Positions 25,393 through 33,760 of a stretch of DNA of 64,000 bases are shown here, piece by piece. Positions within the stretch are counted from its first letter, which is position 1. Each line of letters begins with the position of its first letter. Made by a program: the position numbers and the translations under genes. The notes below the pieces were generated by a model. It had not been told where the DNA came from. It did no database searches and saw only the letters and a program-made list of their open reading frames with translations. The stretch covers positions 98,771 to 162,770 of the forward strand of contig JAYRYZ010000009.1 in NCBI GenBank assembly GCA_041916775.1, read 5' to 3'. This DNA comes from UBA2357 sp041916775. GTDB taxonomy: Bacteria > Pseudomonadota > Gammaproteobacteria > Burkholderiales > Rhodocyclaceae.

Positions 25393-26804
25393 TGAGTCGC
25401 TATCGCAGCCTGGCCGAGGAGACGGCAAGACTGATCCATGACGGTATCGTGCGACCGGGCGACCGGTTGCCATCGGTTCGGCAGGCCTGTCGCACGCACG
25501 GTGTGAGCCCGGTCACGGTGACGCAGGCCTACTATCTGCTCGAGAGTCGGGGTTTGATCGAGGCACGGCCGAAATCCGGCTACTTTGTGCGTCACGACGC
25601 GGCGCGGAGCTTGCCCGAACCCGCGATGAGCCGGCCGGCCGCGGGCAGCACGCCGCTGGAGGTGAGCGAGTTCATCTTCCAGATCCTCGACAGCGTGCGC
25701 GATCCGTCGGTGGTGCCGCTCGGCTCCAGCTTTCCCGCCCCGCAGTTGTTCCCGCTCGACCGGCTGGGGCGCTTTCTTGCGCACGCGGCGCGCCATCTCG
25801 ATCCGCTGTCCACCGTCACCGACCTGCCGCCCGGCAACGCCGCGCTGCGCCAGCAGCTGGCCCTGCGCTACCTGGCCCGCGGCACAGCGGTGTCGCCGCA
25901 GGAGATCATCATCACCTCGGGGGCGATGGAAGGGCTGAACCTGTGCCTGCAGGCGGTGGCAAGGCCGGGCGAACTGATCGCGGTGGAATCACCGACCTTC
26001 TACGCCGGCCTGCAGGCTGCGGAGCGGCTGGGGCTCGCGGTCGTGGAAATCCCCAGCCACCCGCGCGACGGAGTCAGCCTGGAGGCGCTGGCGGCGGTGC
26101 TGGAAAAGCATCCGGTGAAGGCCTGCCTGTTGATGTTGAACTTCGCGAACCCCACCGGCAGCCTGGTCGACGCATCGCGCAAGCGCGAACTGCTGGCGCT
26201 GCTGCGCCGCCATCAAGTGCCGCTGATCGAGGACGACGTCTACGGCGAGCTCTATTTCGGGCCGCATGCCCCGGCCTGCTCCAAGGCGGACGACCGCGAC
26301 GGGCTGGTCATGCACGTCTCGTCGTTCTCCAAATGCCTCGCGCCCGGCTACCGCATCGGCTGGGTCGCGGCGGGCCGTCACGCGCAGCGCATCCAGCGGC
26401 TGAAGCTCGCCTCCAGCCTCGCGACCACGATTCCGGTGCAGATCGCGCTGGCCGACTACCTGCAGCACGGCGCGTTCGAGCCGCACCTGCGGCGCTTGCG
26501 CCACACGCTGGCCAGCCAGGAGGCCGCGCTCGTCGCGTCGGTGGAGCAGCACTTTCCGCCCGACGTACGCCTCGCGCGGCCGCAGGGCGGCTACTTCATG
26601 TGGCTGGAACTTCCCGCGCGCGTCGATGCGCTACGCCTGCATGCGCAGGCCCTGGACGCCGGAATCAGCATCGCCCCCGGGCCGATCTTTTCCGCCAAGC
26701 GGGATTTCCGCAATTACATCCGCCTGAACTTCGGGCATCCGGATTCGGTAGCACGCCAGGACGCCATCGCCGAACTCGGGCGGCTGATCCGCACTCAGCT
26801 GTAG
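25392..26804 (+). CDS. MocR-type regulator: GntR HTH fused to PLP-dependent aminotransferase domain
   Basis: Regulator of 470 residues. N-terminal GntR winged helix (residues 1-75; GDRLPSVRQACRTHGVSPVT and the wing VTQAYYLLESRGLIEARPKS). It is fused to a class I aminotransferase fold (about 100-468). The PLP-binding Lys is visible in SSFSKCLAPGYRIGW (about residue 320), and LLMLNFANPTGSLVD and LIEDDVYGELYF are the usual cofactor-contact segments. In this family PLP binding usually controls DNA binding; targets include vitamin B6, GABA and D-Ala genes. No obvious target is adjacent. The one-base overlap with the LysR gene gives a two-regulator operon. Confidence 0.92.
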   Translation: MSRYRSLAEETARLIHDGIVRPGDRLPSVRQACRTHGVSPVTVTQAYYLLESRGLIEARPKSGYFVRHDAARSLPEPAMSRPAAGSTPLEVSEFIFQILDSVRDPSVVPLGSSFPAPQLFPLDRLGRFLAHAARHLDPLSTVTDLPPGNAALRQQLALRYLARGTAVSPQEIIITSGAMEGLNLCLQAVARPGELIAVESPTFYAGLQAAERLGLAVVEIPSHPRDGVSLEALAAVLEKHPVKACLLMLNFANPTGSLVDASRKRELLALLRRHQVPLIEDDVYGELYFGPHAPACSKADDRDGLVMHVSSFSKCLAPGYRIGWVAAGRHAQRIQRLKLASSLATTIPVQIALADYLQHGAFEPHLRRLRHTLASQEAALVASVEQHFPPDVRLARPQGGYFMWLELPARVDALRLHAQALDAGISIAPGPIFSAKRDFRNYIRLNFGHPDSVARQDAIAELGRLIRTQL

Positions 26805-26910
26805 CAGTGGCACGCATCTGTTCCTATCGCTTTTCGGGTTTCCTGAATCTGTTATCGTCCTTCGCCGGCTGATTTACTTCGCGCTTCATTCCGACAGCAG
26901 GAGCCAGGCG
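26805..26910. other. Short intergenic region before ccoG
   Basis: 106 bp holding the likely promoter and AGGAG ribosome site of ccoG. No FNR-type box was recognised, although ccoG genes are often oxygen-regulated. Confidence 0.3.
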
Positions 26911-27018
26911 ATGGACAGACCCGCCAGCAAGGCGCACGAGGCGCGCATCCAGTTCTACCGCAACAAGGGAAAAATCCACGCCAGGGAAACGGACGGCCGC
27001 TTCAGCCGCCTGCGCTGA
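26911..27018 (+). pseudogene. ccoG: First 35 codons of ccoG, ended by an in-frame TGA
   Basis: ATG at 26911 preceded by AGGAG. It encodes MDRPASKAHEARIQFY..., ending GKIHARETDGRFSRLR, then TGA (27016-27018). This matches the N-terminal leader of CcoG, where the segment GRF-x-x-LR is followed by Trp. Here TGG would have to have become TGA. The next codons (GMVWLTQAIFYG) continue the family sequence in the same frame. Either a nonsense mutation, a sequencing error, or reinitiation at the ATG at 27022 explains it. Confidence 0.75.
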
Positions 27019-27021
27019 GGC

Positions 27022-28317
27022 ATGGTGTGGCTGACCCAGGCGATCTTCTACGGCGCGGTGTGGCTGCCGTGGCAGCGCGGCGACAGCGTCGGCCCCGCAA
27101 TCCTGCTCGACATCGCGCATGAACGGCTCTACCTCTTCGACCTCGTGCTGTGGCCAGAGGACGGCCTGCTGCTCGCCTACCTGCTGATCCTTGCCGCCAC
27201 GCTGCTGTTCTTCGTGACGGCATTCGCCGGGCGCCTGTTCTGCGGTTTCGCCTGTCCGCAAACCGTCTACACGATGCTCTTCACCTGGATCGAGGCGCGA
27301 GTGGAAGGCGACCACCTTGCGCGCCGGCGTCTCGACGAACAGCCGCCCAACGCGCGCAAGCTCGCACTGAAGACGGCCAAGCACGCGCTGTGGCTGCTGC
27401 TCTCGGCCTGGACGGCGGTCAGCTTCGTTGGCTACTTCACGCCGATCCGGGAACTGCTGCCGAGCCTCGTCGCTTGGCAGGCGGGCCCGTGGGAGAGCTT
27501 CTGGTTGCTGTTCTACGGCCTCTTCACCTACCTGCAGGCAGGCTTTGCGCGTGAGGCGGTATGCCAGCACATGTGCCCTTACTCGCGCTTCCAGGGGGTG
27601 ATGTTCGACCCCGCGACCGTCAGCGTCAGCTACGACGCCCGCCGTGGCGAACCGCGTGGCGCGCTGCGTGCCGCAGCCGGCGGAGACTGCGTGGATTGCG
27701 GCATCTGCGTGCAGGTCTGCCCCACCGGCATCGATATCCGTGACGGGTTGCAGTACGCCTGCATCAATTGCGGCGTGTGCATCGACGCGTGCGATACGGT
27801 CATGGACAAGGTCGGCAGCCCGCGGGGATTGATCCGTTTCGCCGCGGAGCACGCCCCCGCGATCGACGGCGCTGCGCCGCCGGATGCGCCACGGCCGCTC
27901 ACGGGCCGGCGTCCGAGGCTCGCGACCTACGGCATCTCGCTCCTCGCGCTCGTCGCGCTCACGGGTTGGACGCTGCTCGAACGGCCGCAACTGCGCATCG
28001 ACGTCGAGCGCGATCGCGGCACGCTGGCGCGCGTGGCCAGCGACAGCCGCATCGAAAATGCCTACCGGGTGAAGCTGAGCAACCTCTCCGACGTCGCACG
28101 CACCTACGCGCTCCATGCGAGCGGTCTTCCCGGCGTCGCGTTGCGGGGCGCCGGCGCGGTCACGGTACCGCCGAACGCCACCGTGCCGCTGACGCTCACG
28201 CTCTCGGTGCCGGATCCGGCGCACGGATCACGCGTGCTGCCGGTGAGCGTCATTGCCGCAACGGCGGACGACCCGGACGGCGGTGCGATCGCCCACACCC
28301 GTTTCCTGCTGCCCTGA
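27022..28317 (+). CDS. ccoG: Cytochrome c oxidase accessory protein CcoG (body, after in-frame TGA)
   Basis: Membrane ferredoxin-like copper-handling protein needed for maturation of cbb3-type oxidase; known to reduce Cu(II) for insertion. 431 residues from the ATG at 27022. Visible features: first helix LTQAIFYGAVWLPW, then LLAYLLILAATLLFFVTAF and the conserved CGFACPQTVYTMLF. Two Fe-S motifs follow: CVDCGICVQVCPTGIDI and CINCGVCIDACDTV. A further helix and a C-terminal Ig-like domain (VPPNATVPLTLTLSVPD) complete it. With the 35-codon leader the gene would be 469 codons, the normal length. If only this part is made, the cytoplasmic leader is lost but all helices and clusters remain. No ccoNOP genes are in the window. 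Confidence 0.85.
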   Translation: MVWLTQAIFYGAVWLPWQRGDSVGPAILLDIAHERLYLFDLVLWPEDGLLLAYLLILAATLLFFVTAFAGRLFCGFACPQTVYTMLFTWIEARVEGDHLARRRLDEQPPNARKLALKTAKHALWLLLSAWTAVSFVGYFTPIRELLPSLVAWQAGPWESFWLLFYGLFTYLQAGFAREAVCQHMCPYSRFQGVMFDPATVSVSYDARRGEPRGALRAAAGGDCVDCGICVQVCPTGIDIRDGLQYACINCGVCIDACDTVMDKVGSPRGLIRFAAEHAPAIDGAAPPDAPRPLTGRRPRLATYGISLLALVALTGWTLLERPQLRIDVERDRGTLARVASDSRIENAYRVKLSNLSDVARTYALHASGLPGVALRGAGAVTVPPNATVPLTLTLSVPDPAHGSRVLPVSVIAATADDPDGGAIAHTRFLLP

Positions 28318-28355
28318 ACGTCAGAAAAGACACTGCCGAAGCACGCCGGGCGGCC

Positions 28356-28919
28356 TCATGCCGCGCCCGGCGGGCGCGCCAGTTTGCGCTGCAGGGTGCG
28401 GCGGTGCATCTTCAGCGCCCGCGCGGTGGCGGAAATGTTGCCGGCGTGCTCGGCCAGTACCCGCTGCAGATGTTCCCATTCGAGTTGGTCCACCGACATC
28501 GGCGCATCGGGCAGGGGCGCATCGAGCAAGGCATCGGTCTGCAGCGCACGCATGATCGCATCGGCATCGGCGGGCTTGGCGAGGTATTGGGCAGCGCCGA
28601 GCTTCACTGCCTGCACCGCGGTGGCGATGCTGGCGTAGCCGGTGAGCACCAGGATGCGCGCCGCGGGGACGATCTCGAGCAGCGGCTGGATGAGGCGCAG
28701 GCCGGATTCGCCGGCGAGATTGAGATCGAGCACGATGAACTCGGGCTCCAGCGTGCGTGCCGCATGCAGCGCCTCGGCCGGGCCGTGCGCGCTGCCGACC
28801 TGCAGGCCGCGCTGACTGAGCACCTTGGAGAGGACGCGGTTGAAGGTGGCGTCGTCATCGACGACGAGCACGGTCGGCAGGTCGTCGTGCATCGTCGCCG
28901 TGGTCGGGGTGTCGTTCAT
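28356..28919 (-). CDS. regA: RegA/PrrA-family response regulator
   Basis: Response regulator of 187 residues, partner of the RegB kinase. The short receiver domain has the acidic pair in LVVDDDATF, phosphoacceptor Asp in IVLDLNLAGESGL, Thr in LVLTGYAS and Lys in AQYLAKPAD. The C-terminal Fis-type HTH is ISATARALKMHRRTLQRKLA, which is nearly invariant in RegA/PrrA/ActR/RoxR. The family controls energy genes (oxidases, denitrification, carbon fixation) in response to redox. ATG at 28919 overlaps the regB stop (ATGA). Position beside nosZ and ccoG suggests it regulates them; that is inference. Confidence 0.93.
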   Translation of the reverse strand: MNDTPTTATMHDDLPTVLVVDDDATFNRVLSKVLSQRGLQVGSAHGPAEALHAARTLEPEFIVLDLNLAGESGLRLIQPLLEIVPAARILVLTGYASIATAVQAVKLGAAQYLAKPADADAIMRALQTDALLDAPLPDAPMSVDQLEWEHLQRVLAEHAGNISATARALKMHRRTLQRKLARPPGAA

Positions 28920-30223
28920 GCTGGCGGGCCTTCGATCGGAAACTCCATGCGCGCCAGCGTACCGCCTTCCTCCCGCGGCAGGAAGACGAGTTCCCCGCCC
29001 GCACGTACGACTGCGGCCTGGGCGAGGTAGAGGCCCACCCCCATGCCGGCCGCGCCCGCCTCCTGGGGGGTGCGACCCAACTGCGCGAGCCGCTCGGGCG
29101 GGACGCCGGGGCCGCGATCGGCGACCTCGATCACGACTTGCGCGCCGAGGCACCTGGCCGACACACACACCGCCTCCGGGCTGACGTTCGCGGCGTTGTC
29201 CACCAGATTCGCGAGCGCCTGGGCGAGCGTCTCGTCGGCGATGAAGCTCTGCCCCTCGAGGCTGACGTCAAGGCTCAAAACGGGGTGCACATGTGGGCGC
29301 TGCGCACGCCACAACTCGACCGTCTCGCGGATCCAGTCCTCGACACTCCACCTGCGCCCACCTTCGGCGCGGCGATCGCCACCCTGCGCGGTGAGCCGGC
29401 CGAGTGTCTCGCGGCAGTGCTCGATCTGCTCGCCGAGCAGGCCGACATCCGCCTGCACGTCCGCAGGCAGGCGCACATCCCGCTTCAGTTCATCGACGAG
29501 GAGACGCATCGTGCCGAGCGGTGTGCCGAGGCTGTGCGCCGCGCCGGCCGCAAGGCTGGCGAGCGCGAGGATGTGGCGGTCGCGCGCGCGCACTTCGGCC
29601 GCCTGCGCCAGTGCCCGGTCGCGCTCGCGCAAGGCGCGCGTCATGTGCGACACCAGCACCGTCACCGCCAGCGCCGACACCGCAAAGGTCGCCCACATGC
29701 CGGCGAGATGCAGCCGCGCGGCCGCCTGCGGATCGACCAGGTGGATGGGCACATGCACATGCCACAGCAGCGAATAGGCCGCGACCGCGCTCGTCGCGAG
29801 CACCGCCAGGAATGCAGCCGGCAGCACCGCGGCGCCGATCGCGAGGATGGGCAGCAGCAGCGAGATGAGCGGATTCGCCGCCCCACCGGTGAAGTACACG
29901 AAGGCACTCCAGCCGGCGAGATCGATGAGGAGCTGAACCAGTACGCCGACCGACGACGCGGTCGCACCATGCCGCACCCAGGCGAGGGTGAGCAGGTTGC
30001 TTGCGGCAAGTGCGAGCGCCACCGCGAGCGCGGCACGCAGCGGGATCACCAGCCCGAGTAGCGGCGGCAGGGCAACGGCCACCACGCACATGAGCACGAC
30101 CGACAACCAGCGCAGGGCGATGAGGCGACGGATCTGGTTGATCGCGAGCGGCGCGGCGAGCGATGGGTGAGATGCGTGAGACGACTGGAGTGAGGGCGGA
30201 CGCGCAGGCATGCGGCCAAGCAT
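28916..30223 (-). CDS. regB: RegB/PrrB-family redox-sensing histidine kinase
   Basis: Membrane kinase of up to 435 residues with six predicted helices. The quinone-site motif GGxxNP is present as FTGGAANPLISLLLP between helices, with Leu where the family usually has Phe. The H-box is AGAAHSLGTPLGTMRLL, with Ser for the usual Glu after His. A Cys lies exactly 40 residues after the phosphorylated His (EHCRETLGRL), the same spacing as His225 and the redox Cys265 of Rhodobacter RegB. ATPase motifs: LVDNAANVSP, DRGPGVPP and GMGVGLYLAQAA. The start at 30223 is uncertain (30211 also possible). Divergent from nosZ. Confidence 0.9.
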   Translation of the reverse strand: MLGRMPARPPSLQSSHASHPSLAAPLAINQIRRLIALRWLSVVLMCVVAVALPPLLGLVIPLRAALAVALALAASNLLTLAWVRHGATASSVGVLVQLLIDLAGWSAFVYFTGGAANPLISLLLPILAIGAAVLPAAFLAVLATSAVAAYSLLWHVHVPIHLVDPQAAARLHLAGMWATFAVSALAVTVLVSHMTRALRERDRALAQAAEVRARDRHILALASLAAGAAHSLGTPLGTMRLLVDELKRDVRLPADVQADVGLLGEQIEHCRETLGRLTAQGGDRRAEGGRRWSVEDWIRETVELWRAQRPHVHPVLSLDVSLEGQSFIADETLAQALANLVDNAANVSPEAVCVSARCLGAQVVIEVADRGPGVPPERLAQLGRTPQEAGAAGMGVGLYLAQAAVVRAGGELVFLPREEGGTLARMEFPIEGPPA

Positions 30224-30246
30224 AGACGCGCAGGGTCAGGATTTTC

Positions 30247-30289
30247 TTAACACGGATCAAGGAAACGCCCCCATGCGCAGCCCTACAGT
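30247..30289 (+). promoter_or_regulatory. nosZ promoter with FNR/DNR-type box
   Basis: TTAACACGGATCAA (30247-30260) has the layout of an FNR/DNR dyad (TTGAT-N4-ATCAA), with a perfect right half. A -10-like TACAGT (30284-30289) lies where a box centred at -41.5 would place it, giving transcription from about 30295. This predicts activation of nosZ by an FNR/DNR-type regulator under low oxygen or nitric oxide. Confidence 0.65.
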
Positions 30290-30372
30290 GCGGGTGCGAC
30301 AGATTGCCGCAGCGACCGAATGCCGCACCGCTGCGACTGCGGAAGAACACCACATCAATGGAGCATCGGACC

Positions 30373-32292
30373 ATGACTGACAAGATCGACACCCAGCAAC
30401 ACGACGCCATCGACCCGAGCCGGCGCAGGTTCTTCAACACCACCGCGCTGATGGGGCTTTCCGGCGCGGGCCTCGCGGCGGGCGTTTCGCTGCTGCCGGC
30501 GACCAGCGGCACCGCCCATGCGGCCACCGAGGGCGCGGCAGCTGCCACTCACCTCAAGCCGGGCCAGCTCGACGAATACTACGGTTTGTGGAGCGGCGGC
30601 CATACCGGCGATTTCCGCGTGCTGGGCCTGCCCTCCGGCCGCGAGCTGCACCGCGTGCCGTGCTTCGTGCCGGACGCGCTGGTGGGCTGGGGCATCACCA
30701 ACGAATCCAAGGCCATCATGGGCACCAAGCCGGACGGCAGCCTGCAGTTCACCGTCGGCGATACCCACCACACGCACGCTTCGTACAAGGACGGCAACTA
30801 CGACGGCCGCTACGCCTGGATCAACGACAAGATCAACTCGCGCATCGCCCGCATCCGCCTCGATTACTTCGTCTGCGACAAGATCACCAAGCTGCCGAAC
30901 GTGATGGGCTTCCACGGCATCTTCCCGGACAAGCGCGACCCGGTGGATCCGAAGATCAACTACACCACCCGTGTCTTCTGCGGCGGCGAGTTCCATGTCC
31001 CGCTGCCCAACGACGGGCGCGACCTCGACGACATCACCAAGTACCGCGCGCTGTTCTCGTGCGTGGACGCCGAGACCATGAACGTGCGCTGGCAGGTGCT
31101 GATCGACGGCAACTGCGACCTCGTCGCGACCTCCTTCGACGGCAAGCTCGCCGCGAGCAACCAGTACAACACCGAGGGCGGCGCGCTGTTCGCCGACATG
31201 ATGTCGGCCGAGCGCGACGCGTGCATCTTCTTCAACATCGCGCGCATCGAGCAGGCGGTGAAGGACGGCAAGTTCAAGACCTATGGCGACAACAAGGTGC
31301 CGGTGGTCGATGGCACGATGGCCGCCAACAAGGATCCGAAGACCGCGCTGGTGGCGCGCGTGAGCGTACCCAAGAACCCGCACGGCGTGAACGCGAGCCC
31401 GGACGGCAAGTACTTCATCTGCTCGGGCAAGCTGTCGCCCACCGCGACGGTGATCGAGCTCGCGAAGGTGCTCGACTGGTTCGATGGCAAGCTCGCCGAC
31501 ATCGACCAGGCCATCGTCGCCGAAGTCGAACTCGGCCTGGGCCCGCTGCACACCGCCTTCGACGGCCGCGGCAACGCCTACACCACGCTCTTCCTCGACA
31601 GCCAGATCGTGAAATGGAACGTCGCCCAGGCGATCAAGTTTCATGCCGGCGACAACAAGGCGCAGTACGTGGTGGACCGCCTCGATGTGCACTACCAGCC
31701 CGGGCACATCAACGCCTCGCAGTCCGAGACCATGTTCGCCGACGGCAAGTGGCTGGCGGTGGGCTGCAAGTTCTCCAAGGACCGCTACCTGCCGGTCGGC
31801 CCGCTGCACTCCGAAAACGAACAGCTGGTGGATATCTCGGGCGACAAGATGGTGCTGATCGCCGACCACCCGGTGCGCCCCGAACCGCACGACTTCATCA
31901 TCTTCAAGCGCGACCTGCTCGCACCGAAGCCGATTTACGAGATGACGGAGTTTCCCAATGCGGTGATCGATGCCAGCACCATCGGCGTCACCCGCGAGGG
32001 CAACAAGGTCACGGTGCGGATGATGTCGGTGGCGCCGTCGTTCGCGCCTACCGAGTTCCGTCTCAAGCTGGGTGACGAAGTCACCCTGATCCTCACCAAC
32101 CACGACAAGATCGAGGATCTTACCCACGGCTTTGCGGTGCCCGACTACAACATCAACTTCATCGTCAACCCGCAGGAAACCGCCTCGGTCACGTTCAAGG
32201 CCGACAAGCCGGGCGTGTACTGGTACTACTGCACCCACTTCTGCCACGCGCTGCACCTCGAGATGCGCGGCCGCATGATCGTGGAAGCCTGA
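30373..32292 (+). CDS. nosZ: Nitrous-oxide reductase NosZ (clade I, TAT-exported)
   Basis: Periplasmic multicopper enzyme reducing N2O to N2, last step of denitrification. 639 residues from ATG 30373, chosen for GGAG 9 bases upstream; ATGs at 30358 and 30304 are also in frame. A twin-arginine signal (SRRRFFNTTALMGLSGAG) marks clade I. The beta-propeller domain holds CuZ ligands, among them the His cluster DTHHTHASYK and MGFHGIFPDKR. The C-terminal cupredoxin domain carries the CuA site YWYYCTHFCHALHLEMRGRM. Unusually, it is not next to nosR: the rest of the nos cluster begins 8.8 kb away. It has its own promoter upstream and its own terminator downstream. Confidence 0.98.
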   Translation: MTDKIDTQQHDAIDPSRRRFFNTTALMGLSGAGLAAGVSLLPATSGTAHAATEGAAAATHLKPGQLDEYYGLWSGGHTGDFRVLGLPSGRELHRVPCFVPDALVGWGITNESKAIMGTKPDGSLQFTVGDTHHTHASYKDGNYDGRYAWINDKINSRIARIRLDYFVCDKITKLPNVMGFHGIFPDKRDPVDPKINYTTRVFCGGEFHVPLPNDGRDLDDITKYRALFSCVDAETMNVRWQVLIDGNCDLVATSFDGKLAASNQYNTEGGALFADMMSAERDACIFFNIARIEQAVKDGKFKTYGDNKVPVVDGTMAANKDPKTALVARVSVPKNPHGVNASPDGKYFICSGKLSPTATVIELAKVLDWFDGKLADIDQAIVAEVELGLGPLHTAFDGRGNAYTTLFLDSQIVKWNVAQAIKFHAGDNKAQYVVDRLDVHYQPGHINASQSETMFADGKWLAVGCKFSKDRYLPVGPLHSENEQLVDISGDKMVLIADHPVRPEPHDFIIFKRDLLAPKPIYEMTEFPNAVIDASTIGVTREGNKVTVRMMSVAPSFAPTEFRLKLGDEVTLILTNHDKIEDLTHGFAVPDYNINFIVNPQETASVTFKADKPGVYWYYCTHFCHALHLEMRGRMIVEA

Positions 32293-32315
32293 TCTCTCCC
32301 CCGTGCGCGACGCGC

Positions 32316-32354
32316 AACGCCCCCGCTGCCGGAAACCGGCACCGGGGGCGTTTT
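32316..32354 (+). terminator. Intrinsic terminator of nosZ
   Basis: A long hairpin with outer arms AACGCCCCCG and CGGGGGCGTT, inner arms TGCCGG/CCGGCA and an AAA loop, followed by TTTT. It begins 24 bases after the nosZ stop. It also lies just beyond the 3' end of the leftward MFS gene and may serve both, though the T-run favours rightward transcription. Confidence 0.85.
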
Positions 32355-32388
32355 GCCGTCTGCCGCGGAAGGCGAAAGGGTTCCCCGG

Positions 32389-33606
32389 TCAGGCGGGAAC
32401 CGCCGCGCGCACCACCGGCGCCTCGCGAATCGGCAGGTTCAGCACGGCGGCAAGCGCCGCAAGCACGATGTCTGCGTACCACATCCAGGTGAAGTCGCCG
32501 CTCACGCTCAGGCTGATGCCGCCCAACCACGCACCGAGAAAGCCGCCGATCTGGTGCGACAGCAGCGTGAGCCCGAAGAGGGTTGCGAGGTAGCGCACGC
32601 CGAAGAGCTTGCCGACGATGGCCGCGGTGGGCGGCACGGTCGCGAGCCAGGTGAAGCCGAGCCCGGCGGCAAACAGGTAGAAGGTGATGTCCGTCTTGGG
32701 CGCGGCGAGATAGAGCAGGATCAGCACCGAGCGCGAACCATACATCGCCGCCAGCACGTGCTTGCTGCGGTAGCGCGACACGCACGAACCCGCATACAGG
32801 CTGCCCGCAATGTTGGCGAGCCCGATGATCGCCAGCGACCAGCTCGCCACCGAAGGCGGCAACCCGCACAGCTCCACCTCGCCGGGGAGATGCGTGATCA
32901 GAAAGGCGATGTGAAAGCCGCAGGTGAAGAAGCCCGCATGCAGCAGCAGGTAGCTCCTGTCCTGCATCGCGGTGCGGATCGCGCGCCAGGCGCCGGTGTC
33001 CTCCTCGTGCGCGTGATGCGCCGGCGCCTGCGTGCCGCGCGTGAGCCGGGCGATGAGCGGCAGCGCCAGCAATGACGCCGCCGCCATCGCCCACATCGCG
33101 CCCATCCAGCCCATCACCTGGATCAGCTTCTGCAGCACCGGCGCAAACACGAACTGGCCGAACGAGCCGCCCGCGTTGATCACCCCCGAGGCTGCCCCGC
33201 GCGCCTCCGGCGGCAAGCGCTGCGCCGCGGCGCCGATCAGCACCGAGAAGCTCGCCGCACCCGAGCCCATCGCCGACATCAATCCGAGCGACACGATGAG
33301 CCCGAAGCTGGAATCCAGGAACGGCGTGATCGCGCTGCCCAACGCCAGCACCAGCACGCCGGCAACAAGCACGACCCGCGGGCCGTAGCGGTCGGCCGCG
33401 ATGCCGGCGATCGGCTGGATCGCGCCCCAGGCAAACTGGCCGATCGCGAGTGCGAAGCTGATCGCGGTGATGCCGAGGCCGGTGGTGGTGTTCAGCGGGC
33501 TGACGAACAGCCCCTGCGACTGGCGCACCCCCATCGTGATCGCGAGGATGCCGGCGGCAAGCAGGGTGACGGCGAATACATCGGGACGGCGCAGGACATG
33601 AAACAC
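32389..33606 (-). CDS. MFS transporter
   Basis: Inner-membrane carrier of about 405 residues with 12 predicted helices and no signature that fixes the substrate. Typical features are the MFS loop after helix 2, GIAADRYGPRVVLVAG (about residues 55-70), and a His-rich central loop TRGTQAPAHHAHEEDTGAW. The organisation resembles oxalate/formate-antiporter-like or monocarboxylate MFS proteins (YbfB/OFA type). GTG at 33606 (VFHVLRRPDVFAVT) is taken as start because the hydrophobic helix begins there; an upstream start at 33714 cannot be excluded. It lies tail-on to nosZ and is not an obvious part of denitrification. Confidence 0.8.
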   Translation of the reverse strand: MFHVLRRPDVFAVTLLAAGILAITMGVRQSQGLFVSPLNTTTGLGITAISFALAIGQFAWGAIQPIAGIAADRYGPRVVLVAGVLVLALGSAITPFLDSSFGLIVSLGLMSAMGSGAASFSVLIGAAAQRLPPEARGAASGVINAGGSFGQFVFAPVLQKLIQVMGWMGAMWAMAAASLLALPLIARLTRGTQAPAHHAHEEDTGAWRAIRTAMQDRSYLLLHAGFFTCGFHIAFLITHLPGEVELCGLPPSVASWSLAIIGLANIAGSLYAGSCVSRYRSKHVLAAMYGSRSVLILLYLAAPKTDITFYLFAAGLGFTWLATVPPTAAIVGKLFGVRYLATLFGLTLLSHQIGGFLGAWLGGISLSVSGDFTWMWYADIVLAALAAVLNLPIREAPVVRAAVPA

Positions 33607-33760
33607 GGATGTGGGGTCTCGGCAATGGGTCTCGCACCGGTGAGGTGCCACGATGCAGAAGCATAGTGGCCGCGATCGTACCCGCAAAGCCCCCGAATTG
33701 CGCCACCTCGTCAATGATTCATTGACAATCCCCGTTGATCTGCATGCCCCACAAGCCGTC
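33607..33760. other. Intergenic region between MFS gene and copper-type cassette
   Basis: 154 bp with the likely promoter of the leftward MFS gene and the end of the cassette. A short TCAATGATTCATTGA palindrome lies near 33712-33726. No gene seen. Confidence 0.3.

Noticed and set aside
27016..27018. Selenocysteine or programmed read-through at the ccoG TGA
   Set aside because: No SECIS-like hairpin right after the TGA, and the family has Trp, not Cys or Sec, there; mutation, error or restart is simpler.
30355..32256. A 633-codon minus-strand frame covering nosZ
   Set aside because: Antisense to the unmistakable NosZ; composition shows a codon-shadow pattern.
33712..33726. Palindrome TCAATGATTCATTGA as an operator
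   Set aside because: It lies between two leftward genes, over 100 bp upstream of the chosen MFS start, with no regulator gene of a known matching type nearby; too little support.
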